A stretch of 64,000 bases of DNA from positions 2,356,001-2,420,000 of the forward strand of contig JAGPNK010000002.1 of NCBI GenBank assembly GCA_020746835.1, in the 5' to 3' direction. Position numbers and translations under genes: made by a program. This DNA comes from Stachybotrys elegans (taxonomy: Eukaryota; Ascomycota; Sordariomycetes; Hypocreales; Stachybotryaceae). The notes under the pieces were generated by a model, which did no database searches, had not been told where the DNA came from, and worked only from the letters and a program-made list of their open reading frames with translations. Below are positions 10,971 through 21,690 of the stretch, in pieces. Numbering within the stretch: position 1 is the first letter of the stretch; every line of letters starts with the position of its first letter.

Positions 10971-12798
10971 TTAAACCATGTCACTCGATGGAAAGTAGCG
11001 GGGCCCAGCGTAGCCGTGCGCTCTGACAGACTGGATGTCAATGTTGCTGCTGGCGTCGTGGTGAGAACTCCATATTTTGAGAAGGATGTAGCGGCCAGAC
11101 ACTGGAGGGTCGAAGCGGACGGTGCATTTGGTCTTCCTCTTGGGCATGAAGAAGCGGCCGTGAGGGACGAGCAGCTCACCTCCCACGGCGCGTACAGCTT
11201 CCTGGGTGGCGGTGGCGTGTGCCTCGCAGGCCTCGGTCAGGGCCGCGGACTGGCGGACGTTGGACTGGCGGCGGATCTGCTCATAGATGCGGTCCGAGAC
11301 AAGGCTGCTGGCCTCTTCAGAGGACGAGTCGCCCGTCTCAAAGGGGAGAGAGCCGATGCGGTTAGGGGGTCCTCGGAAGGGGTTGAGACTGTTGTCGTCC
11401 TGGAACGTCTCTTCGTCGCTGCAGTAGGTAGTGACATCGAATGGCTGGCTGTCGAGGAACTCGGAAGGCATCTGCGCCACTCGAGACTCGTTCTCGTCAT
11501 CTTGGACGTGGTAGATGTGGGGCCGGCGGGAAACCGTCTCCGTAACACCATTTTCGCCGTGTGTGACAGAGACAACTCGGCGGGCTTCCCTGCGGCCGGA
11601 CTGTCTATCGTCTCCTTGGCCAGACGACTCGCTGGCCTGGGGGGCGTACTGGATCTGATAGCGAGCAGTACGGTTAAGAAGCTCGTCGTGGGTCATGGCG
11701 ACGAAAATCATTCCTTCGCGAACTCTGGAGAAGCAAGCTCAACATTAGCCATAAAGTCCAACGGGTAGGGAAAGAGAGGCTGAAAGTCCAGCTTACTTAC
11801 GGGTTGGAGTAGTTGGTGCCGCCTGGGGCTTTGATGACCAGCTCCTGCAGGTCAAAGACGCTGGTCCCCTGGTGAGCCAGGATTATGTTGCACCTGTTCC
11901 CCTTGGTGCAGTACACCGAATTATCGTCATCATCGAGGATGTTGTCGGCGGCGTATCTGAGCTCGTCGAGGTACATGCCACCATCGCAGCTAACAATCTC
12001 GAGTCGCAGGCGGCCAGGCTCAACCTGGCCATACTTGCCATAGCGGAGGAGAACGGGGTCACGAGCCTCTGAATCCAGTTTTCTGCGTTTGTTGCTGTGA
12101 TTGGTTTCGGAGCTCGCGGGAGGGCGAGGGGGTGGGGTGAGGGAGCGGGCAATGGGATTGCCGTGACGGGCCGTCAGATCAAGCAGGTGTCGAAGACTTG
12201 CGCTGGCCTCGTCGAGGGCGATGACGTGCTGCAGGTCGAATCCACCAATGGACTGTTCGGGGAGGTTGCGGAGTCCCTCTTGGGTCTCGTTGAGCAATCG
12301 CATATGGTGCTCCAACTGGGTGAGGCCCACGTCGAGGCTTGGGCGGAGAATGTCCGAGTTTGCCGGCTGGCTCTGATAACCTAGATCTAGGAGGTGCTGG
12401 GGGGTGTCTGCGGGTGCCTCATACACGGGATATACGGTTCTCAGGGGGCCTTCGTACGGGGGCGGGCGTGCGGGCTGTGCAGGTGGGCGATCTTCGGGGG
12501 GATGCTGTCTGGAGCGCTGGAGCTGTCGAACTAAACGGCTGCGACCTGGCCCCTCGAGAATTCGCATTTGGGCCTCGTAATCAGGTATAAGTCCTGGAGC
12601 TCTGACTGGGGGCGGCGAGTCTTCCCTATCGTAAAGGTCACGGATCTGCGTGGTTCCTGGACTCACTATCCTCGACTCGGGGGCCAGGGTGGTCGAGGAT
12701 CGGGCAAATGGGTAATCAGCCGGAGGAAATCTGGAACGACGACCTTGAGAACCATGGCCCGAGTTAGGGGCAGACTCTGAGTTGGGCCTACGACTCAT
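10971..12798 (-). CDS. Conserved fungal protein with probable galactose-binding-like beta-sandwich segment
   Basis: Exons 12798-11801 and 11724-10971 give 583 aa. The splice joins NYSNP to VREGMIF in phase 2. The start is the first ATG; the frame extends further upstream only through non-ATG codons. Residues 1-230 are Pro/Arg-rich and low in complexity. From about 245 there is a well-ordered region with a basic patch (NKRRKLDSEARDP), then PGRLRLEIVSCDGG and VYCTKGNRCNIILAHQG. After an acidic Ser-rich insert, the C-terminus has VRFDPPVSGRYILLKIWSS and NIDIQSV. That ending resembles strands of DOC/F5-8-type beta-sandwich domains, but the match is by eye and weak. No enzymatic motif is seen. It is divergent from AOS1. 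Confidence 0.75.
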
Positions 12799-14850
12799 GA
12801 TGTGCGAGCTTGTGCGAGTTGCGAGTTGCGTGAGACGGGGAAACGCCGGCGTGGAGGAGGATGCAAACGGCAAGCGAGAGAAGCTATCTCGAGTGACGCC
12901 GCATTCACCCAAGGACGAAATCCAGGGTGGGGATGGGCTGCCGGCTAGCTCTGAGCGGTGGCAGGACAGTCGCGCCCCTTTGGCAGTCTAAGATGCATGC
13001 AGAGGGGGCGAGATATGTAGTGATGGGGGACGGAGGATGGGAAGGGCAGCGAGGCCGATGTCAGAATAAAAACGTGGAGCTGGATTCGGGAAGCTGAAAT
13101 GTGTGGGGTGAGTGGCCCTGTGGAAAAGTGGTAAGAAGATAAGGGGACCGAGGCAGAGTGGAGATGGCGGGCGGGTGGAGGCAATGGGACAGCCGCGCCT
13201 TGCTGGTCGGAACCCAACGTGTCGGACAGTCAGACAGTACGGAGGCAGGATGGCAGAGGCAGAGAGGGGGAAATGCGTGAGATGTGGGAGATGGACGGAC
13301 AGATAGATGGGTTGGTTGGAGGAGTGGGTGGAGAGGTGATAAAGGGTGAGTCAAGGAGAGCTCGAGGTGCTTGAGAGATCGAGGCGAGCGCAGATAGATA
13401 TGCCCACATGGGGGTGGTGAGAAATGGAGGACGAGGGGCAAGGCTCAGCTCTGGCCGAGTGAGAGCTGACGGGCGTGTCTGTGCGCCCAGAATGGCTAAA
13501 GATGGCAGCGGCCACGGCCTGTCTAGCGAGACGGAAGGATGATGCAACCACGACGCCTCGACGGCGGCAGGGGAGGGAACGGGTAGGGCCCGGCAGAGTG
13601 ATAAAAGTCCAGGCCACTACTACAGTCCTAATAAGGTAGCTAGCTGCGCGAGGAGACAAGATGCTGAACGAAACTCCCCTTCTTCAGTGGGTCGATATTG
13701 ATATCATTTGTATGGCGCTTCACCTGTTCATCGAGGCCATGGCAAGCTGAAATGCAAGGAGAGGTGCAAGCGCCCGCGCAATGACGGACGGCCTAATCAA
13801 AAGAAAGAAAAGGAAGGAAACCGAAGAGCAAGAAGGCGCCGTCTCTTCTCTCAGCTCCCACGGGGCGCACGGCACTTCCTCATCCATTCACCTGATGTGA
13901 TTTTTCCGACTCATCACCCAGCTTGACACTCGCCTACCTCCTGTACTTGGTACTACCTACACATGTATTGTATGTACGTGTACTTCAAAGCCTGCGGCCT
14001 TGGTACTAACGCGTTGCTTTTGGAAGTACATGTCCCTCCCTGCAAGGCTGCGAAGGTGAGACAGCGCCACCAGCAATCAGTATTGAGCTGCAGGTGTACC
14101 TATGCATGGGGATGGAGTCTCTGGCACTTCTCAACCAGTGCGAGTGCCCCCTGGCGGAAGGGAACTCTGGGCCTACCTAGTAGGTGTGCTTAGTGGTGTG
14201 GGCCCGCTTTATCACTTTACCTCGAGATGATGGGCGCTCATCTCAGGTACCTCCCACTACACGGCTACACGCGTCTGGTACGTGCAAGTAAAAGTCCCTC
14301 CCTCGTACCTGACACCAGAGGCCCACCCTCCCACGTAACTGCATCGCCAAAGCGCAGCCCCAGCCAATCGCCGCCCGCCATAGGTGAGCCTCGTGGCTGG
14401 GCCAGGGAGCTTTTGCAGATTCACGATATTTCATCACCTCTCATTCAACTCCAAGCAACAGAGGCACGTCCGCACCCACACTCGACCCTCTCCACCGCCG
14501 CGCGGTTCTCTCCTCTTTTCTCAAGCACTTGCTTTATTCCCTCCTTTGAGGCAAGGCTTGAAGAAAAAAAGTAAAAATATATTTGCAAGGCATTATAGTG
14601 GGCTCGCGCTGCCAGATATTCCCCCCAAATTCTCCGGCGAGCCTCACACGCACGCATTCACTGGCGTCTCCCACCTCTCATCCTCACAACGCCACATATC
14701 TACCAGCATCCTCTTCTATTACTCCCGCCCTACTCCAGGCTCGCCACTTTACCCCTTGTCCCGGTCTCCCTCACTTGGATCAGCGCCGGTCGCTGCTGGC
14801 AAACAAACAAACAAACGAAAAAAACAAAAACAGCCAAGCCCAGCCTCGCC
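12799..14850. other. Divergent promoter region between the 583-aa gene and AOS1
   Basis: About 2.05 kb separates two divergent starts and should hold both promoters and 5-prime UTRs. The bases just upstream of 14851 are A-rich (AAACAAACAAACAAACGAAAAAAACAA-like), typical of a fungal leader. No convincing gene is seen. Confidence 0.5.
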
Positions 14851-16649
14851 ATGGACAAGCAAGACACAGCTCCTCCTCCCCCTCCTCCTACCAGCATCCC
14901 CGCCAGGCCTCTTTATGACGGGTCCAACGGTATCGCCGCAGCGTCTGAGACTGCCGGCCAGGTCGAGGCCGCCACGTCAGCATCTGCTGCATCTGCAGGT
15001 GTCCCGGCACCAGCACAGTCCGCTCCAGCTCCCACCTCGGACACACCCTTCTACCCTGCTCTAGCAAGCAATGGCGTCGACATGGCCATGGCCACCTTCA
15101 TCCCCGATCAGACCTTCATGCCCATGCCTCCCGTCGGTGGGCTCCAGCTCGCCGATCCCACGCAGATGCTCCCTATCATACAGCCCAGCAACGGCACGCT
15201 TCCCACATCTGAACGGGGTGTCAGCGCAGGTAAATGCTCACTTGCCTCCCCTCCCGCTATCCGCTTGCCCTTCCTCTCCCACTCGATGACTAATTGCCTG
15301 CCCCAGATGAAATCGCTCTGTATGATCGACAGATCCGTCTTTGGGGCATAGCCGCTCAGGCCAGGATTCAGAGCGCCAACATACTGCTCATCACCCTCCG
15401 CGGCTTAGCCAACGAGGTCGCCAAGAACCTGGTCCTGGCAGGCGTCGGTTCCTTGACTGTCCTTGATGGTGCACAGGTCACCGAGGCTGATTTGGGTGCA
15501 CAATTCCTGCTCTCCGAATCAGACATCGGCCAGAACCGTGCCCAGGCAGCCAGTGTCGCTCTCGCCAAGCTGAACCCCCGCGTTAACATCCACGTCGACG
15601 TCGAGGGCGTAAAGTCCAAGGGCCCCAGCTACTTTGCCGGCTTTGACATTGTCATTGCCACTGATCTGGACCCAGACTCTTTCAACATCATCAACACGGC
15701 CACTCGCCTCTATGGAAAGGCCTTCTATGCTGCCGGCGTCCATGGCATGTACGGCTTCATCTTTGCAGACCTGATTGAGCATGACTACGTGATCGAGCGC
15801 GATCTTGGCAACGTCGCCACGGAACCCAAGCAAGAAACCCGCACCCGATCCATCATTGACGTCAAGACCAAGAAAGAAGGTCCCAAGACGATCGAATCCG
15901 TCACCAAGCGCGAGCTCTACTCGACCTGGCTGCTCGCCAGCGATGTCGCCAGCCTCCCAGAGGAATACACAAGCTCCAAGCGAAGGCTCAAGGCCGTCAC
16001 ACCGGCGCTGCCCTGCCTCCGCGCCCTGTGGGAGTTTATGCAGCGCCAGGGCGGGCGCACCCCCAGCAACCGCGAAGACCTCAAGCTCTTCACGCAGATA
16101 AGCACACAGAAGCACAAGGCCCTCGGCCTGCCTAGCGAGACGCTCAAGCCCGAGTTCCTCCGCAGCTTCCTCCAAAACCTCGGCAGCGAGATCGCGCCCG
16201 TCACCGCCATCCTGGGCGGCCAGCTCGCCCAGGACGTCATCAACGTCCTCGGTCGATCCCAGCAGCCCATCCAGAACATGGTCGTTTTCGACGGCAGCTC
16301 TATGGAGTCGCTCATGTACCCGCTCCACCCGGAGGGCGTCCTGGGCGCCAATCTCCTCTCGGCCGCCGGCATGGACCCCATCATGTCCAACGGCAACGGC
16401 GTCATGATGCCTGGTTTTGGCGGCCTCGGCGGCCTCGCCATGGGCGGCTTTGACCCCACTGCCATGGCGCCCATTCTCACCCCCGACGGCATACCCATGG
16501 ACGTCAACGCTGCCTTTGTCGACGCAAGCATGATGTTCAACGGGGGCGTCATGGGCCAGATGGATGCTACTGCCAGCATGTCACTGCCCAATAACAACCA
16601 GGATGCTACCGTCAACAACAATGACATTAACGGCAACCAAACCTCGTAG
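14851..16649 (+). CDS. AOS1: SUMO-activating enzyme subunit 1 (Aos1/SAE1), extended form
   Basis: Exons 14851-15229 and 15307-16649 give 573 aa; the splice makes Asp127 across the junction. Aos1 pairs with Uba2 in the nucleus to adenylate SUMO. From about 128 the sequence follows the inactive-half E1 fold: ALYDRQIRLWGIAAQARIQ, GLANEVAKNLVLAGVGSLTVLD, then DIGQNRAQAA with the conserved Arg. No catalytic Cys is expected in this subunit, and the fold ends near 460 with MVVFDGSSMESLMYPL. The protein is unusual in having a Pro/Ala-rich N-terminal extension of about 126 residues and a Gly/Met/Asn-rich C-terminal tail of about 105; the yeast protein is about 350 aa. The start is the first ATG and is preceded by an A-rich leader. 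It converges with the 1112-aa gene. Confidence 0.92.
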
Positions 16650-17594
16650 AAGTCTCTCCCGTTCGGTGGGGAATAAGTAGAGGTTGAGGCAAGGGGAAAA
16701 TACACAACCGCATGTGACCAATGTAGGAGTACGGGGTATATCAGGTCTCCATTTTTTTTTTCACTTCTTCGGCGAGATGGATAGCGGTCGTTGCCATGTA
16801 CATTAAACCACGATCATGCAGACACTGGATCTACCGGCTTTGGGGCGGCTCCATCTTTGGTTGGCTGCAGTAGCTTGGCTTTCACTTTAAATACCAAGGC
16901 ATATTCATGTCACGATTTGACGTCCCAACATACATCGCCCAGGTCTTCACATGTCAGCCGTGATTATCCATTGACAAGGTTGTTTGTTAGGATAGAAATT
17001 AAGGGCCATTTACTCCCTGATGTGAATTGGTAGAATTAGGACGACTATGTACGTCCACTGGGTGCATCGCATGTTCTCAATCTTGTCCCCCTTTGTTTAT
17101 TTTCCAACACAGAAGCCTGCCCATCCCGACCTCATGAAAGCCAATGCCTCTCACCCTCCAGCCGATGAATATGTACGTTTGATTCCTGGCCGCATAAGTG
17201 ACTGCCGGTCAAGTATCCCCCACCTGCCTTCCATGCATGACATGTATGAGACCCTGTTCCTGTAATACAAAATGACGACGCGCCCGTACCGTAGCAGGGA
17301 CGGACGAGAGAAGAGACGTGAAGCAAGGGAACAGCAAGATACGAGAACAGAGACCGGGAAAAGGAAAGGGAAAGGAAATGAAACACAATGCAGCTCTGCC
17401 TCAAAACGCCAGGCTAATGCCCAAATGGAAAGAGAGAAAAAAAACTTTTTGCCCAACGTAAATGTACGTGGTGGACAAGAATATGTAGCCGCCGCGCATC
17501 GAGTAGATACGATGACAGCACAGAGCCGATACACTCCTGTAGGCAAGGCCCGGATCGGGGTATTAACCCAGTATCGGCACCATTACGTCTTCGT
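16650..17594. other. Convergent intergenic region
   Basis: 3-prime flank of AOS1, with a T-tract at about 16752-16761, and the far end of the region downstream of the 1112-aa gene. No gene is recognised. Confidence 0.45.
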
Positions 17595-18122
17595 TCAAAG
17601 CATGTCCTCGTCGGCAATCTCAATAGGTGTGCTTGCCTTGTCGCCGGCTCTCACGCTAGTGGTGTCATCCCCTTCATCAACCATGATGGTCTGGGTTCTG
17701 GACAGCGCAGGTTTGGCTTGCTGGCCCCTGGCACGTGGTTTAGTTGTCGTGTGCTTCGGTGCCGAGTGCTTCGTGGAACCGGTTTTAGCAGGCCGCTGTT
17801 TGGTCGTGGCCTTGGGGGCATCGCTCCCGGTAGCGGATGGTCGAACATCGATAATAACAATATCGCGTTCGGTGGGTTTGGTTTTTCTAGGACGAAGGCG
17901 GCGCTTAGTCGAGTCATCGTCTACCGTCTCTGTCTTCTCGGAATCATCGGCTTGCATTTCAATGGCCTTGGCGGAGATCCCAGTATCCTTTCTAGGTTTA
18001 TCGGATGGCTCGCTTCGTTCATAAAGTGGCGGCAGTCCTGTCGTCGGCTTAGCTGGGGGCTTCGGCTTCCTCTGTCTCTGCCCTCGTGCCGCAGAGCTTT
18101 TACGGGTCGAATCTTCCTTCGC
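17595..18122 (-). other. Open, coding-like extension in frame after the stop of the 1112-aa gene
   Basis: Directly after the TAG at 18125-18123 the same frame is open for another 175 codons to a TAA at 17597-17595. The product would be basic and Lys/Pro/Thr-rich (RQRKPKPPAKPTTG, KRRLRPRKTKPTERD) with an acidic end (EIADEDML), similar in style to the upstream protein. An internal ATG at about 17957 could start a 120-aa peptide. I see no canonical intron that would remove the TAG. It may be former or alternative C-terminal coding sequence, a readthrough extension, or chance. Confidence 0.45.
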
Positions 18123-21100
18123 CTATCTGGAATCATCTCTCTCGTTCATCAAGTCTCCTCGGTCGTTCTTATCAGCTTTGCTGCGTTTCCTATGTTGGTT
18201 GACATTCCAGCCTCGAATCTGAGTCGGACCTGAGCTAGGGAGAGCAGCAGCTCCACCCTCCTTGTGGTCATAGGGGATAGTCTTGAGCTCGGGCTTATTG
18301 GACCAGGCTCGATGAGCTGGGACTGGAGCAGGCTGCAGTTTCCTATACTTATTGGATCCCGCATCTGAGGATCCCGACGGCGTGGAGCGATGTCGGTGTA
18401 TGGAGCTTGGAGGCCCACCGTGAGGCGTCCCCGGAGGACTCTGCATCAACGGGTTGGACAGAGAGTTTGCGTTTCCAAATGTTGGTGATGGCAGCTGTGA
18501 GGGGTACGATTGCCGGGGGGAGGTCATATAGCTCGGCACAGAGGGCTGAGGATTAGGGAGAATTCGATCCGCCGACATTTGCTGTTGCGGCACATGCTGC
18601 TCGGGTCCAGGATATGCGCGGTGAAATGGCCTTGGGGGACCAGGCGAATAGTACGAGCTCATGCCACCATGAGGTGCTGCGCGCATCCCTGAGTCGTGGA
18701 TGGATGGCTCTTCTTGAATGGAGAGATTTCGTGCCCGGGGCGGCCGCAACGGTGGGAGAGGCTCTGCGCTAGCTGTGTGTGAAAACGGGATCCGGGACTG
18801 CGTAGCAGGAGGGGGATAGTGCTGCGGTGGTGGCGGCGGCACCGTGGGAGCGTGGGTTGGTCCCGGAGCCTGCTGCTGGCTCCAGTACGGGCGACCGAAG
18901 CCCGGATCGTTGGAATAGCCGCTCATACGTCGAGGCTCATATCCTGAGTCGACAGGGCGGGCATTCGTCATATGAGACTCGCGAGGGTCAACCATGGAAT
19001 ACGTGTTATGCTGAGCATACATGGGCTGCTCATGGGTCATGGGTCCATTGTGGGGAGGAGGAGGACCATGAGGGTTGTAGTCTTGCCCCCTCATCGGAGG
19101 AGGTTGAGACATCTGAATCTCATGGACAGGTTGCTGATACGGAGACATCTCTGTTGGGCCACCATACATAGGAGGAGCGGGCTGCATTGAACCCGGTCCG
19201 CGTGGCGGGTCCTGGAGAAAGGCTCTCGGGGGTTCGCCATAGTTCATGATCGAGCTCACGGGAGCAGGGTTGTATGGGGGAGGTGCTTGAGGGGGCTCCT
19301 CTCTCACAATGGTGTCATGCATGTCAGGCATGGGCATCCTGTGCACCTCAGGAACCGGAGCACTACGCATATCCATGAGCGGGGCGCTTCGCATGTCAGA
19401 TTCGGGATAGCTTTCCACTGCTGGGGGCACCGGAGCGGCTTCATAGCGCGGCTCCGGTTCGTGGAGACGGTTTTCGTAGTTGGAGCAGAGTTCGGCCAAG
19501 AAGCTCAATGGCATAGAGGTAGCGTCCAGAGCGGGTGGTGGTGCCGGTTTGGAGTCTGTGAAAACATCCCTAATTGCGTCATATCGGACAGGCTTCGGGG
19601 TTGGGGGAGCGACTCTGGTAGCATCCTGCGCCTCGACAAAAGCAGTGGCGTAGGTGAGGACAGACATGGCCGACATGCCACCTTCTTTTGTCTCGGGCTC
19701 CTTTTCTTCCACCACCTGCTCTTCCTCGTCGGGTTCGGTCTCCTGGATGCTGGGTCTGTTCTCCAGTTCTCGAAGCGCGGTGCCGAGAGACTTGTCTCGG
19801 AGCTCCTCGTCTGAAGCCAAGCTGTCGGCAACTTGGATAGCCTCGGGCTCAATCTCGGCTAGCTTACAGAACCGGCGGATACTCGCGCCAATCTTGGCAC
19901 GCCATGGAGCATCAACAATACGACGATGGTTAACCGTCTTCTCGTACGAGCGAGAGGCGTGAGAGATGCGGCCTGATGGGTTGGCAATGTATACGATGGG
20001 CTTGCCAGGCATGACATATGGGTCGGGGTCTTCCAGGTCATTGATACTGGAAGCCATGAAGATTCCGAATGAAGGGTGAATATTATACCGCTCGACAAGA
20101 TCTTGGTCGTAGTCTTCGGGGACAGCAGCGGAGGCATCATAACCGTTGCACCAATGGTCAAAGTGCATTCCGTTGCTGTTGGGCGTGTCGAGACACTTGC
20201 CGCGCTTCGCACGGGTGTGTCCCTTGGTGGAATCGTTGGAGCTGTCCCGGAAACCAATCTCCCACTCGTTGAACTGGAACAAATGAGGAGCAAGAAGACG
20301 ACTGTTTACCCACTTCTCCCTCAGGGACGGCCGTGCGTTATAGACACGGAAACCGTACTCGTCGGGGTCTGCGGCGTTCTTTGGCGGCGGAGGGCTCTTC
20401 TCACGTGCTGACAGCTTGCTGTTTACCTTGGGCTGCAGTGAGGAGAAGAGGCCATTGCCGAAGGAGGCTGCCTCTGGGGATGCCGGCACGGAATCCTCGT
20501 CGGCAGGTGTCCCTTCGGGCGGCTCATCAACCTCAGCAGCTGATGCTAACAGACCCTTGGCTGGTGCCATGACTGGTGGGGCAATGAGCTGATTGTCGTC
20601 GGCGCCGCGTGTTGACTTTTTGGGAGTTGGTTGGCCATCGAGTTGTTCCTGGGCTTTCCTCTTGTTGGCGCCTCGACCTCGTCCCTTGCCCTTGACGGGA
20701 GCAGCCGCAGCCGCAGCCGCCACAGCTGCGTCGCTGTCGCGGGCCTTCTGCCACATCTCGGTGCCTGGAACGCGCGAAGGGTACGGGACGAGGTGTCCAT
20801 CCTTGTAGCATTGGTAGATGCCAAAGTCCTTGTCAAAATGCTCATCGGAGATAACCTTGTACTCGTACTGGTCATCACGTATCTGAATGGGGCAGTCCAT
20901 TAGTAAGGATTCAAGGCACATGCCACGGCCATGATGCGCGGCATGTCAAACCACTACTCACATCGACAGGAAGTCCCCGGGAAGAGAGGATGCCGAGGAT
21001 TCTTGTGCGGTTCATCTGGCTCTCATAGAAGAGCTCCTGTACTTCGGCGATCCCGTTCTGTTTATCATGGTTAGCGTGGCACGGTCAATCATACAGGGAG

Positions 21101-21690
21101 GAAGGGTGGGTGAGGTGAGTCGATGGGTGCCGGTGGTTGCAGCGCGTGCGGATGATGGTCAAATATTTGGGTGAGGAGGATGTGAGAGGAGTAAGAATTC
21201 GCCATACCTGGTACTCTTGCTCTGTAACATAATTGTCGGTATCGAGAATGCCTTGGGCAAGCTCGATGTCGCGTTTCAAGCGCCTGTCATACTCTGCTAT
21301 GCGCTTCTCGTAATTACGCTGGAGCTCGGCCACGATAGATGTGTGCTCGTCCGACTTCTTGTACAAGTCCGGGTTCTGCAGTGCCTCATCTATGCTGCGA
21401 TCGGCAAGCTCTTGCAGGGCGGGCTTGAGAGCCTGGGCAACGGCTTGGTAAGTGGCCTTGAGCTCCCGTTGACGCTCGTAAGCAGCCTGGACGCGAGAGT
21501 CGGAGAAGTTTTTGGCCCGACCTCGCCGGGTGCCTCCACGGCCTGGCCTGGTGGCAGTGGATTTGGGGAGGCCAGTGTTAGATGCACCTCTGCCTCCGCC
21601 TCGGCCACGGCCGCCACGGCTACCTCGTCCACCTCTGCCGCGACCGCGGGTGGCGGGCTCGCGTGCAGGCGAGTCGTTCTCAGCTGCCAT
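18123..21690 (-). CDS. Large conserved fungal nuclear-type protein with RG-rich N-terminus
   Basis: Exons 21690-21208, 21057-20962 and 20882-18123 are all phase 0 and give 1112 aa. The N-terminus (about 10-60) is an RG/RGG-rich, AT-hook-like stretch. A helical, charged region follows (about 65-190, RVQAAYERQRELKATYQAVAQ and ELQRNYEKRIAEYDRRLKRD). A conserved globular part comes next (about 195-240, QYEYKVISDEHFDKDFGIYQCY), with a second at about 330-460 (REKWVNSRLLAPHLFQFNEW, NSNGMHFDHWCNGYD). The C-terminal half is a Pro/Met/Tyr-rich disordered tail. The combination suggests a chromatin or transcription-associated protein, but I do not recognise a family. The start ATG is followed by an acidic-Ala motif and is the first ATG. 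The frame continues after the TAG (see 17595-18122). Confidence 0.8.

Noticed and set aside
12799..12912. Upstream extension of the 583-aa protein
   Set aside because: Open frame but started only by TTG; the ATG at 12798 is the first usable start.
17272..18024. 250-codon plus-strand frame
   Set aside because: It overlaps antisense to the basic extension of the 1112-aa gene and shows no protein character.
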